Shown here: in pieces, positions 33,712-45,000 of the stretch
Position numbering within the stretch: the stretch's first letter is position 1
Layout: every line of letters begins with the position of its first letter
Assembly (NCBI GenBank): GCA_964058845.1
Contig: CAXKVR010000060.1
Coordinates: 682,001-746,000, forward strand
DNA length: 64,000 nucleotides
Reading direction: 5' to 3'
Source of the DNA: Carex sylvatica
Lineage: Eukaryota; Streptophyta; Magnoliopsida; Poales; Cyperaceae
Notes under the pieces: generated by a model
Databases searched by the model: none
Seen by the model: only the letters and a program-made list of their open reading frames with translations
Told to the model about the DNA's origin: nothing
Position numbers and translations under genes: made by a program

Positions 33712-34346
33712 CAATGTCTAAATAGCGCGCTATAGCGACGCAATAATGACATTATAGCGTTTTCGAACCTTGAACACTACGCTATAGGATAAAAGTATAC
33801 TATTTCAGCTACGACCTCTATAATAGTAATAGCAGTCCACTATCTGCGCTACACGCTACGCGCTATAACGCACGCTATGCTGCATAGGCTTTTATATAAA
33901 GGCTAAAATTGAAAATTAATTTTAAATATCAATTTTTTAAGGTCCATATTAATTTTGTTTTTAAATAGAAAAAGATAGATAGTTAATTCCATGATGGCAA
34001 TGTTTTTTTTAATAGAAAAAAGTATATATAGTTTATCATTTATGCCATGATATTTATGTTATTTTGAATGAAAAAATATAGATAGTTTATGATATTGTTA
34101 GGGATATTTTGAATAGCAATTTAGACTTTGTACTGGTTCAATATTAATATTCTAATTTCTTAATTAATTTTGTGTTACTTATTATTTTATGAGACTTTAG
34201 ATAATGTTGATAATTAGTAGAAATAAAAAATATAATTTTTTAAACAAAAAATGCTACGTAGGATAGCTTTTACTATAGCTACGCTATTCACAATAGTTTT
34301 TTCTAGCCTTTCCGCTATGACATGATAATCGTTATTTAAAACCTTG
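33712..34346. mobile_element. hAT-type non-autonomous element with 8-bp duplication ATTAAAAT
   Basis: Left end caatgtctaaatagcgcgct; right end in reverse complement caaggttttaaataacgatt. Perfect ATTAAAAT at 33704-33711 and 34347-34354. The subterminal DNA is rich in 'cgctata'/'tatagcg' motifs, as expected for transposase-binding repeats. 635 bp, non-coding. Confidence 0.85.
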
Positions 34347-34354
34347 ATTAAAAT

Positions 34355-36036
34355 GCACATAATATTTTAATAGTTTTTCATTTCTGTTTACAAATGATGA
34401 ACTAGCTAGAACAGGTGATCAAGGATATTAATTTGGGGCTTCCTGAAAAAGAAAAAAGAAAATGATATTTGGGATGGAAGACTCGGAAATATAACTATAA
34501 TAATAAAAATTAAATTACGACAAATTCTTCTGAGAATCTAGTTTTTACTTTTTGGTAGTTAAAAATTTATAAACCTCAATTGAAAGTTAATTAGTCATTT
34601 AAAAATACAATTTTGAAAATATTCAATAGTACTAGAGAGAATTATTAACTGGTCAATTAATTGATATTAAATTTTGAAATTATTCATCACCTAATAGATG
34701 ATTTAATTAGGCAAATTTTTGTGAGTTGTGAATAGAGTAATATTGTGCATGTTGTGAGTTGTGAATAGTGTAATATTGTGCATGCACATGACGAACACCT
34801 ATCGTAACGTGTAGATACATATTATAAATTACAAGTAACGTGTTGTGTAGTGCTAAATAAAATGAAATCCGAGCACAATACTTCTCAGAACATGATATGT
34901 GACAGAATGTTTGGAATTAACTTTTTTATTTTCAAATTCGAAAAAAAAAATAAAAAATAAAAAACTGTAAAAAATGCGCAAAAATAGGTCAAAGAGCCAA
35001 ATGAAATTATGAAAAAGGTATTTTGAAGTTGAAAGTATATAAATAAATTTTTAGTTTTTAGTTTTCCCTCCTTGTCTCTTTTCAATTTCAAATAACTATT
35101 TATATATATATATATATAGAGTCTGGTTAATGTCATAACATTATAATTTCAGCCTAAGTTTTAACGAGTCAGTTTTTAAGATTTCAAAGTCTGAATAGTC
35201 GATCTGAACCGTTGAACACGATCTCCATATTAAAATGTGTTTGTAGACTAAATTTTATATTTTTTGAAATTTTTTTACTATTTTCTAAGATAGATACAAA
35301 ATCACTGTTTTGGATGGTGGAGAATGATATGAAAACAATGATTTTTTTATACAAAATCAATATATATATATGTTCATCACATGCCCATGTCGTGTTTGGT
35401 ACTTTTTGAGTAAAAATTCCATATCAAACCACCTAATAATTTAGTGTGCACAAAAAAAAAAATATATTTAAATTTCAAATTTATAAACTCTCACCCGAAA
35501 ACAAAATTTTTTTTACCAATAAATTAAAAAAAAAATGTTCTTCATATTTGGCACCTGAGTCGTGTTGTAGTTTCACGATATACTTGGCTCCTTAATAACT
35601 ATTTCCAATTACGTGGCACATGGATACATTGACACGACATGCAAAGGCCCGTTCGGTGTGCCCTGACCCGTGCGCGAGGTGCCAAAGTACTTTTTTTTTT
35701 TTTTACTTTACTGTTATTGCCCTCACTGTTACGTTTTTAATGTGCTGGTAACTATACCAAAATTTGACATCATCTGTTTTAGATGCTCACATTATTTTGT
35801 TTCTACTTGACCAATGATTATCATTTATTTTTCCCGAAAAGTATTGCCCCCTGACCCGTGTTCCTCTCTTCATATATACCTCCAACTCCAAGCCCCTCTC
35901 ATCCAGTCTCATCTATGCTTGACACCTCTAAATCCGTACCTGACATTTCTACAATAGATACATACATTTCTACACTAGATATTAACAACGATGGAACTAA
36001 AAAATTAAGGCTGAGAAGCTGAATAAATTATTAGTG

Positions 36037-36075
<39 letters not shown>
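34355..36075. other. AT-rich DNA; partial foldback arm
   Basis: Contains one arm of a foldback element (about 35165-35370, 'gatctccatattaaaatgtg' then 'agactaaattttatat') without an obvious second arm, and a (TA)n tract at 36043-36073. No gene supported. Confidence 0.45.
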
Positions 36076-36076
<1 letters not shown>

Positions 36077-36412
36077 AGTGATGCTATGGTATTATACATA
36101 GTATACATTGGTCTGTATTATAAAATTTATATAATTGATACGAAGATAATAACATTGTTTTTCTATTTTTATATTTTTTATTATTTTCTAGATAAATAGA
36201 GAATCATTATTTTTTAATGGTCTAGAATCTTCAGATCAAGTGATATTCTATCTATTTAAAAACTAGTAAAAAAAACCTAAAAAATATAAAATTTGATTTA
36301 CATGTATATTATCATATTGAGATTATTGATTGTTTGAGCTTCAAAGATAGAGATATTAATACATAGTATGGACTAATATACGTTATACATAGTACGTACC
36401 ACAACCTCACTC
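36076..36412. mobile_element. Foldback MITE, GAGTGAGGCTATG family, copy 2
   Basis: Left end gagtgatgctatggtattat; right end in reverse complement gagtgaggttgtggtacgta. Shares arms with 30727-31145, including 'tacatagtat' symmetry. Confidence 0.65.
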
Positions 36413-36769
36413 ATTATATTTTATAGGAGGACTAAAAAATATAATACTAATATAAATTATAAATTTTAAAGGTCAAAATTTCTAAGTTTTAATTTACATA
36501 TAGAAAGCTTTGTCACCTCTATATAGTACATGAATCTGTCCCTAATCTTAACATTTTGAGAAACCAATAGAGGTCAAGCCCCCATTTCATTAACCTCATT
36601 TGGTTACATTTTTTGAGTTTCTGATTAGAAATTCAGAAAGTAAAATGCAAAGAAAATTCTCCCACAGAGTTGAAGAATTTTTCGGAATTGAAAAAATACA
36701 GTTGAAAAATGCAAATAGTAAATTAAGTCATAAAGTGGCTGCAATTAAGATAATCCTAATTAAAATGTA

Positions 36770-37391
36770 AATTGTTTGTAGTGCATCTTGTTGAACTCCT
36801 CACTGCTGTGTTGTTGTTCTTGCATACTGGTATGTTGAAGCCTTCCACTGTTCTGCTGCTTCCTGTACTAGTTGCTCTATTGTCTTGTCTTCGTCTCTAA
36901 ATATTATTATGCATCTCTCGCTCCACAGTTAAATTGGGTTATCAGAATGAGTTCACTTTCTATTTTTGCTGCCTCTCCCAGCATGAGTGCAATTGTGTCC
37001 TGTGGCAATGGTCCCGAATTTGCCCCTATGTGATTCTGATTCCTCCCCCCATTGAATTACACCTTCATATACTTCCCCTTTGACACTCATTGAACAAGTG
37101 TTGTACCGATTCTTCATTGTTTCTACACATGTAGCATATTCCAAGTAGACCGTATCTTATTTTTTTGAGATTATCCATTGTGAGCACCTTGTTTTTTACC
37201 AGCAACCATGCAAATATCTTGAATATTGGTGACATTTTAAGTGACCAGATTGTTTGTACCCTTGATGGTATGATGGGGCCATTCTGCATTGCATAGTATG
37301 CTGTGCTGACTGTGAATTGGCCCTTGTTTTCAAGCTTCAGATCTGACCACTTATCTAATTTATACTTCCTTTTCAAATATTTATGATTCAA
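36770..37391 (-). pseudogene. L1-type LINE fragment, zf-RVT region
   Basis: Minus-strand translation shows the zinc-binding reverse transcriptase-associated domain found at the end of plant L1 ORF2: FTVSTAYYAM, then AWLLVKNKVLTMDNLKKI and CYMCRNNEESVQHLFNEC. A frame change follows, then WSERCIIIFRDEDKTIEQL. The reverse transcriptase core is absent, so this is a truncated copy separate from the one at 38969-43860. Confidence 0.75.
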
Positions 37392-37402
37392 TAACTTTTT
37401 TT

Positions 37403-37782
37403 TTAGTTAAGCGAGTTTGGTTAGTATGATATTGGTGTCATGTGACATTAATTTCAAAATTATTGGATATATTTCAAACAACAAATACAAATCGATTTAC
37501 TGTATAAGTGATGCGTTTACATGCAAAATTTATATTTTTTCGAGTTATTTTCATACCAACTCAAGCGGTCAAAAATATTGAAAAATGATTGACCGCTTGA
37601 GTTGATACTAAATAAATTCGAAAAATTATAAATTTTGCATGTAAACTCACAACTAATTAATGAAGTAAATCGGTTTAGATTCGTCGTTTGACATTAATTT
37701 GATAAGTTTTAAAATTAGAGTTATATAAATTAAAATGACATTGGTACCATATTAACCGTACTCTAATTAAGCTCAAGTTTGT
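37403..37782. mobile_element. Foldback MITE, AGCGAGTTTGGTTAGTAT family
   Basis: Arms pair around a central tgaccgcttgag/ctcaagcggtca palindrome at about 37560-37605. Ends are agcgagtttggttagtatga and, inverted, a related agagtacggttaatatgg. Related copies occur at 63579-63978 and, with different outer ends, at 53338-53752. Confidence 0.65.
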
Positions 37783-38606
37783 TTGGGGCGGCGGTTTTCG
37801 TTTTGCATTAATCATTTTTTAGAATTATGTTTTTTTTTTCTTCTTAAATTGTGGTACGTTAGGAATATGTATTCTGTTCTTTTACAGGAAAAATATGCAT
37901 TTCTATTATTTAGTCTACAATATATTATATATCTGAAAGGATAAATGGTTGATATTTTGGGAAGGGTAAAAAAGATATATTTAGGGGGTTTAATTAATTA
38001 AATTGATAAAGACAGAAAATGTTAATGAAACATTCATAAAACGGATTCAATACAGATCTGAAATTGTGTTCAACTATATAAAAAGAGTACCATTTTGACA
38101 ACATATTGACCCAAATCAAAATTTTCAACTAAGGTATAGTCACTTCAAAATATTTAAATTATCGAAGACTTAGAATTTTATAACTAAATATCCAGCGGAT
38201 AATATGTTAATAGTTTGATTTTATACTTAATTTTTTGTTTTATCTATTTTAAAATAATACATTAAACCAAATAACAACGATTTAATGAAAATTTTATTTT
38301 TAATACGGTCGCAGTTTCTTGCAAACAAAAATTTACGTTCACAGTTTGAAACTACGGATGAATTTTTTTCTTTTTCTTAATCGATGCCGTTACTTTGATT
38401 TTTGTCGAAATCAACATTATAGCGGTGGAAGCCGAGATTTTGGTCAAAGTCACTGAAAACCAACATACTGAGAAAAGAAAACAAAGACATTTAATTTTTG
38501 TTCTTAGTTTAAAATTGTGACCGTGTCAAAAATAAAATTTATCATAATTTATTGTTATTTTGGTTTAATAATTTTTTTTTAAATGGTAAAAATAAAAAAT
38601 TCGGCA

Positions 38607-38662
38607 CGATTTCAATCTAGTAGCAAAAGGCTTACATGCTTCTCGAATTGTAGAGGATCCAA
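38607..38662 (+). repeat. Left copy of a 6.6-kb-spaced inverted repeat
   Basis: cgatttcaa...tctagtagcaaaaggctt...acatgcttctcgaattgtag...aggatccaa matches the reverse complement of 45230-45299 apart from a 3-bp gap. The two copies enclose the LINE, the plastid insertion and a MITE. Confidence 0.9.
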
Positions 38663-38968
38663 TAAGGGTATTCGATTTACCGAAAACAACATTGGGCTTC
38701 TTATTGGGCCAGAGCTGAGCTGCCAGGCCCTACCATGTGCTGCTGTTTTAGTGCGTTTTTTTAGGTCGGTTCGGATTTTACTGTTCATTGTGAATTTTTT
38801 TCTTCACATGAACAATATAAAATCAGTTAAAAAAAATTTCAATCTCACTCCTATATCCATTCTCAATATGGAGTCGAACAGAGCCTTAGTTACGATTTGC
38901 TGCACCTTGCTCAACGCATACAAGTCCTCTTTCACCTGTCTTTTCACCATATATTTACCCTACACATT

Positions 38969-41900
38969 TTTTTTAAAAGAGGCTAGAGCCCATTTTCATT
39001 ACTGAAAATATAAAATTACAAAAGCAATCCAGCTACTGGCAGTTCAAAAGAAAACCGAACATATACTCGGGGTCACATAAGCAACAAGGCAACAATACAG
39101 CCAAGCAAAAGAAGAGTCTAGAAACCAAAAGTATAGTAAGCTATTTATAGCTAAGCCTCTCTGACAAAGGCTGAGGTAACAAAAAAGTAAGTGATAAGGC
39201 TGTGTCTTCATTCATCACTAGAAGTAACTCCAGGTGCGAACACCACCATCTCCATGTTTGGTGGAATGACATTCAAGGGCACTGCATCTTCTATAATTGG
39301 CATCCACCCCATTGCTGCTTCCTTAACCTTCTTCTTAGCAGGCCCTGTCCAGTACACAATAGTAGATTTAATGACTAAGATGATAGTTCTAACTGATTTT
39401 AGTTGACAATCATTAAAGCAAACATCATTCCTATGCTTCCATAACACCCAACAAACAACACTAAAAGCAATGAGCAGTCCCTAAGTTTCAACTGATGTAA
39501 GAGTAAGAGCATGGTGAAAAATAACATCCCAAGACTCCCAATGCTGCAGAAACATTTGACTCTTCCCTAACCAGAACCAGACCTGTTGAGCAAATGGGCA
39601 TTTCAAGAATAAATGGTCTCTGGGTTCTGTATCAGAGCAAAAGTGACAAGTGGGTACCCCTGTCCAACCTTTTGTGGTGAGAACATCTTTAGTAAGTATT
39701 TTCCTATGCATATTGAGCCACATAAAGATTCTAATTTTGTGTGATATGGGTAATGACCACCAGATTAGAGGATGGGCAGCTAAAACCCCTCTATTATTCA
39801 AAAATTGATAAATGTCATGTGTATAATACTTCCCTGTTGGAACCCATCTCAGAGTTAGAACATCACATTTATTATGAAAGGATACTGAGCTAATAATTTG
39901 CAGAATATCTGACCAGTCAGTCAGATTCATACCACTAAGGAGTCTTCTAAAGTGTAATACACTACCTTGAGATTCAATAACTGTAGAGAGTATGATGTTT
40001 TTGGTTGTGCATATTTGGTACAGTTGTGGATAAACAGTAGCTAGGGAACAGTTCTAATACCATAGGTCTTCCCAAAATTTTACCTGTGAGGTAGCTCCTG
40101 GATCATACTTAACGCTGACATTACCTAAATTATCTATGGTGCTAATAGCTGTATAGAAAGGTGATTTGGTTGTGTTGGTGCCTACTCCATATTTCATGAG
40201 AATCAAAGTTTTTCAAGTGCTGCTGTAAGAGAGGTTCTTAAGTTTCCACCACCATTTGAGTAACAAGGAAATGTTCATGTCTCTAAAATTAATAATTTTC
40301 GTACCCCCTAAATTTTTAGCTAAACAAACTATAGACCACTTCATTAAAATATATTTCTTTTTTGCCCTATTGCTACCTTGCCAAAGAAATTATCTTATAA
40401 TCTTATCTATTATATTATGAATGGTCATTGGAATTTTGTAAATAGACAAGGTATATAATGGTATAGAAAAGAGGACTGAGTTTATCAAAGTGAGTTTCCC
40501 ACCCATGAAGAGAAGATGTCATTTCAAACTGGAAAGTCTATGATCTACCTTATCAACTAGGAATTGTCATTCTATTAGAGTTAATTTTTTGGGGCTTAAT
40601 GGTAAACCTAAGTAGGTAAAAGAAAATTGCCTCTAAGAATGATTAAAGAGTTGGTTAAAGTGAGTATATGTAGAAACATTAAGTGGGTACATTATGGTTT
40701 TATCGTAATTCATCTTGATTCCTAAGAGGGCCTCAAAAGCCATCATGGCCCACCAAGCAGATTCTATATTCTCTTCAGTGGCTGTCAGGAAGATAATAGT
40801 ATCGTCTGTGTAATGGCAATTAGTGACAGCCCTATTATTGAGACAATTAGGTCCTAAACCTAGGATGACATTCTGAGTTCTACCTTTAGCAAAGATCTTA
40901 CTTAGGGTATCAGAGGCTAAAATATAGAGAAAATGAGACAAGGGATCACCCTACCTAACTCCTCTTTTGCAATAAAAGTAATCAGATAAATCATCATTGA
41001 TGTTCACACACGATTGGGAGCTATAAAGCCATTGGGTAATCCAATTGACCCATTTAGCTCCAAAGTTTCTACTATCTAACACTTCAAGGAGATAGTCCCA
41101 GTGGATTTTGTCATATGCCTTTTTAAAATCCACTTTGACTACCACCCCTTGTTGGTGAGATATATGACAGGAATGTAGGATTTCTTGGCTAAGCACTACA
41201 TTATCCAGTATGTATCTATTTTTAATAAAAACCGCTTGACTCTCATCTATGATCCTAAAAATAATAGGTTCTAATCTAATTGTAAGTAGTTTGAAAAGAA
41301 GTTTAAAGCTACAATTAACTAAACTAATAGGTCTGTATTTTTTTATGTTGGTGGCATCTTTCTCTTTAGGTATGAGACATATAGTAGACTTGTTAATCTC
41401 GTAGAGATCTAAGTCATAATCATAAAAATAATGAAAAAGAAATATTAAATCAGATTTAACTACATCCCAGAAATACTGATAAAATTTGAAAGTGAAACCA
41501 TCAGGGCCAAGGGCCCATTGGCTTTTGATGCAAAAAGGGCAACTTTCAATTCTTCTTCAGTAAATGGCCTTTCTAAAGACTATTGTTCTAAAGGGGTTAA
41601 TTTATCCTCTATATCTCAAAAGTCAGGTTCTAACTGACCAAACTTGGTCCCTGGAGATCCTAGTAAGTTTGTATAGAATTGCACTATGTGTGATTTGATG
41701 TCAGAAGTGCTGGTAGTGAGCTATCCATCTATCTCTAAACAGTTTATTTTATTCTTTTTAGATCTATAGGTAGCAATAACATGGAAGAATTTAGTGTTGT
41801 AGTATCTTGCTTCTAACCATTTATGTTTGGATTTCAGTTTTCATTGTTCCTCTTCCAGAAGATATATTTCCTGTAACCTATGAGTATAAGATGTCCATTG

Positions 41901-43860
41901 ATCTAATTCTAAAGGAGTAAAATTCCTAGATTAATGTATGAGTTATAAGTTATGGAGCAAGGATAACAGTTAAGATTTTTTGTTTTTCTGAGCTTCGTAG
42001 AAGTTCCTAGCCCAACCTTTAATTCTTTTTCTAACATGTTTAAGTTTGTGATTCCAAGACTGAGCAATGTTAGGGAGTGCAATGGGTTTTTCTTGCCACC
42101 ACTTGGGTAGTAAGGTAATGTATAAATTTCCTAGTATGGAGAGGATGTTCAACTAAGAGGTGATCTTGAACAAAAACATTGAACTGTAGACTAAGTGAGA
42201 TATCGAAAGTTGTTCCAGATTTTTCTGATTTTTTCCTAATTGCATTAAAATCTCCACAAACAATCCAATGGGATATAGAGCTATTTTTGAGTTGGTGCAA
42301 TTCATCCCAAAAGAATTGTTTGTAAGATCTCAACACAGGGCCATACACTATAGTTAATTGCTAGACAGTTTGATCTTGTTTACACTCTAAGGAAATGTTA
42401 AGACAGAATCTATGCATAGTATGAGTAATGATAGAAAATTTATTACTATCTCTACCAAATAAAATACCACCAGATCTACCTACTGAGGGTAACCATAGCC
42501 AGAGATCTAAATGGTTGGAAATAGTTTTCAATTGTCTAGTAGTGAATTTTTCCTTTTTGGCCTCTTGAATGGCTATGATATCAATATGATTATCTACTAT
42601 AATATCTCCTAATCATTGTCTTTTACTACTGGAATTAATACCTCTACAGTTCCAGCTAAGAATATTCATTTAAGTACTATGGATTGCTCAGAAGTAAAGT
42701 CAAATATAGTAGCTAAGTCTAGAGTAACTAATTCTTGGTCTGATCTAGGAGTACTAAGTTTTTATTTAACTAGACTTTCAAAGTGTGCTCTATCTATTTG
42801 TTTAATGCTAGCTTTAATTTGTCTACAATCATCAATTTTTGAACCTAATCTAATCTAATAGACTTGAAAGAGAGCTTGAATTTGATCTACAGTTAATCTA
42901 GCACAAGGAAATCTAGAGATGAGTGAGTTACCAGAGGAGCTGGCACCTGTGTTACTGGCCTATTTCCTCTTTTATTGAGAACTATTTCATTGTCATCTTG
43001 AGAGACCCTAATGCTTCTTCGAGGAGGTTGAGCAGTGGGTGGTTTGGGAACAGAAGGTTTGACAAGTGCCTTTTCTGTCACCTTTGGTGTAGGAATCTCT
43101 ACATCAGAGTCTTCCAGAGTTATAGCTTTGGCTGGGGTGGAGCCAGAGAGACCCCTGGACCTACTTTTCAATCTGGAAGCAATACTGGTCCCTCCAGATT
43201 TGGTATTGCTCTTGGAGGCCATCACACATGATTTTTTATCAGAGAGATGGTTGGTTTTTTTCTTCCTACCCCAGGTGTATTTTTTGTTGCAAAGAGGGGA
43301 AACTTTTTCAGTCTCTCATCCCACATTCTTTGTATAGCAGTGCGAGAACCAGCACCTACATGGGCACTGTATGGAGCACCACGGGTGGGAGTACCAACAT
43401 TCTTGACCAGGTGAGCAATGAGAGTCTCCTCCTCATCACTAAACGAGGGGGTGAGGGCTGGTGAGAGGGGACCCTAGTGGCATGGGGATGTTCTGAGAGA
43501 CAGGGTTATCAGAATGTGAGATAGGTGTAGCAGGTAAGGTAGAATCAGGAGAGTCCTTAATGATAGTGGTGTCAGGCAAGGGGGTAGGAGCTGCAGCTGG
43601 TGGTGGAACTGGTAAATGAGTCTGTATTGGAACAACATGGGTGGAGGAGAGGGGTTACCAGTAGCATTGAGAGTGGTGGATGAGGGGTTACCAAAATCAG
43701 GGAGAGTGGTGTCAGGAAGAGATGTGGGGTTATCAGTAGCAGTGAGAGTGGGAGATGAGGGAGGGGGTTACCAGAATCAGTGAGAGTGATGTCAGGAGTA
43801 GAGTGAATATGTAAGGAAGTGTCAGTAGTAGGTATGACCAGGAGGATATCTTCTTAACCT
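38969..43860 (-). pseudogene. Decayed L1-type LINE retrotransposon, about 4.9 kb
   Basis: Minus strand. An ORF1-like region (about 43860-42893) is Ser/Pro/Thr-rich, followed by a basic segment (43225-42893). ORF2 starts at 42669 with MNILSWNCRGINSSSKRQ, the signature of the endonuclease, then ISHWIVCGDFNAIRKKSEKS. The reverse transcriptase follows (VVKVDFKKAYDKIHWDYLL near 41130; catalytic box YTDD where YADD is usual, near 40805), then zf-RVT (CHFCSDTEPRDHLFLKCPF near 39610) and LWKHRNDVCFN. Many in-frame stops and frameshifts break it. The 3' end has an A-tract (38969-38976 as T on the plus strand). Several stops fit single C-to-T or G-to-A changes, for example RQGDPLS broken at CAG to TAG near 40955. 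Not functional. Confidence 0.88.
43654..43800. repeat. Tandem duplication in LINE ORF1 region
   Basis: Two about 75-85-bp copies of 'ttaccagtagcattgagagt' ... 'gagagtggtgtcagga'. It encodes a repetitive Pro/Thr/Ser stretch on the minus strand. Confidence 0.6.
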
Positions 43861-43899
43861 ACTTGTGAAAATTCTTTTTTTGAATTGATTGTATTAATG

Positions 43900-44605
43900 G
43901 ATTTTCTCTTCTATTAATGGATTTTCCTTGTTCTATTAACTTAACAAATTAGCTATTTTCAAAAAAGAAGAAGTTCATATTGAAATTTGACTTCGTGCTC
44001 CGAATGAATAATGGTTTACTCAATACAATATCTCTTTGGCAGAGAATATCTCAATCGGGGAAGAGAAGGGGTAAATCTCAAATGACCTAATATGTTTGAC
44101 AAGTCGCACTATATGTCAAGCTTTTCGGTTCTAGGACGTTGAAAAGATAACTTTGGTATTCCTAATATTCCACAATTTGAACCAAAAAATGCATATCCTT
44201 TATTCACTTCAATAAGGAAAGGTGAAAATCCATGATTTCTTGTCGATTCAAAAAAACTTTAATGAAGGGATTGATTGATCATTTGAATGATAAAAAAGTA
44301 TCCATTTATTCTCCAATAATGTAATCTTCCCGTTGTGTATTGGTACTTATCGGGTATATAATAGATATGCTTCTCTTTGTTCTTACGAACAGAGTTGTTC
44401 CCTTATTTTGATTTTCAATGAGATGAAATCAAAATGAACCCACAGAATCTACTGAAAAAGAGTTTAGGTACACAGTATCAAGAGTTTAGGTACCCATTAT
44501 AGAGTCTTCTTAATTTTGATAAAATAAAGTGACATAGTTTATATTTCTCTTTGATAAAGAGATATTTCCATGGATTTACCTTAGTATCGTGTTCATATTG
44601 AAATT
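43900..44605 (+). pseudogene. psbB: Plastid DNA insertion (NUPT) ending in the first codons of psbB
   Basis: At 44570 the sequence atggatttaccttagtatcg tgttcat matches the start of plastid psbB (CP47 of photosystem II; protein start MGLPWYRVH) except for three G-to-A changes, one of which turns Trp5 into a stop. The upstream 600 bp has the look of plastid intergenic DNA ('ctctttggcagagaatatct', 'cttacgaacagagttgttcc'), but I cannot assign it base by base. The left boundary is uncertain. Homology stops after about ten codons. A nuclear copy of this kind is not expressed. Confidence 0.75.
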
Positions 44606-44714
44606 TGTCACTTTATTTAATCGTGCCAATGGTAAAATTGATTAAAAGAAGAGAAGGGAGTCCATTACATCTCAAAATGGTGACACATTTGGACATCATA
44701 TACTTATAAGTTAT

Positions 44715-45000
44715 TTTTGTAATTTCAAAATTCAAATAGTTGATTCGAATTATACAATATGATTTCCATATTAAAATGAGTTTGGGATCAAATTTTACAT
44801 TTTTTTTATATTTTTTTTGTATTTATTAAGAGGTGTAAAAAAATGTTATTTTCAAATAATTATGGACCATTGAAACACAACGATTTTAAAAATTCTAAAC
44901 AAATAGTAAAAAATTCAAAAAATATAAAATTTGGTCTCCAAGCACATTTTAATATGGAGATCATGTTAAATGATTTGGATCGAATATTTAGATTTTGTTA
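44715..45000. mobile_element. Foldback MITE (ATATTAAAATG arm family)
   Basis: Arms 'gatttccatattaaaatgag' and 'cattttaatatggagatcat' face each other, with 'atcaaattttaca' opposite 'aaatttggtctcc'. The inner arms are shared with elements at 35165, 49525-49930 and 49940-50235. Outer termini were not defined. Confidence 0.55.

Noticed and set aside
43035..43464. Plus-strand ORFs over the LINE ORF1 region
   Set aside because: Shadows of the minus-strand LINE coding sequence.
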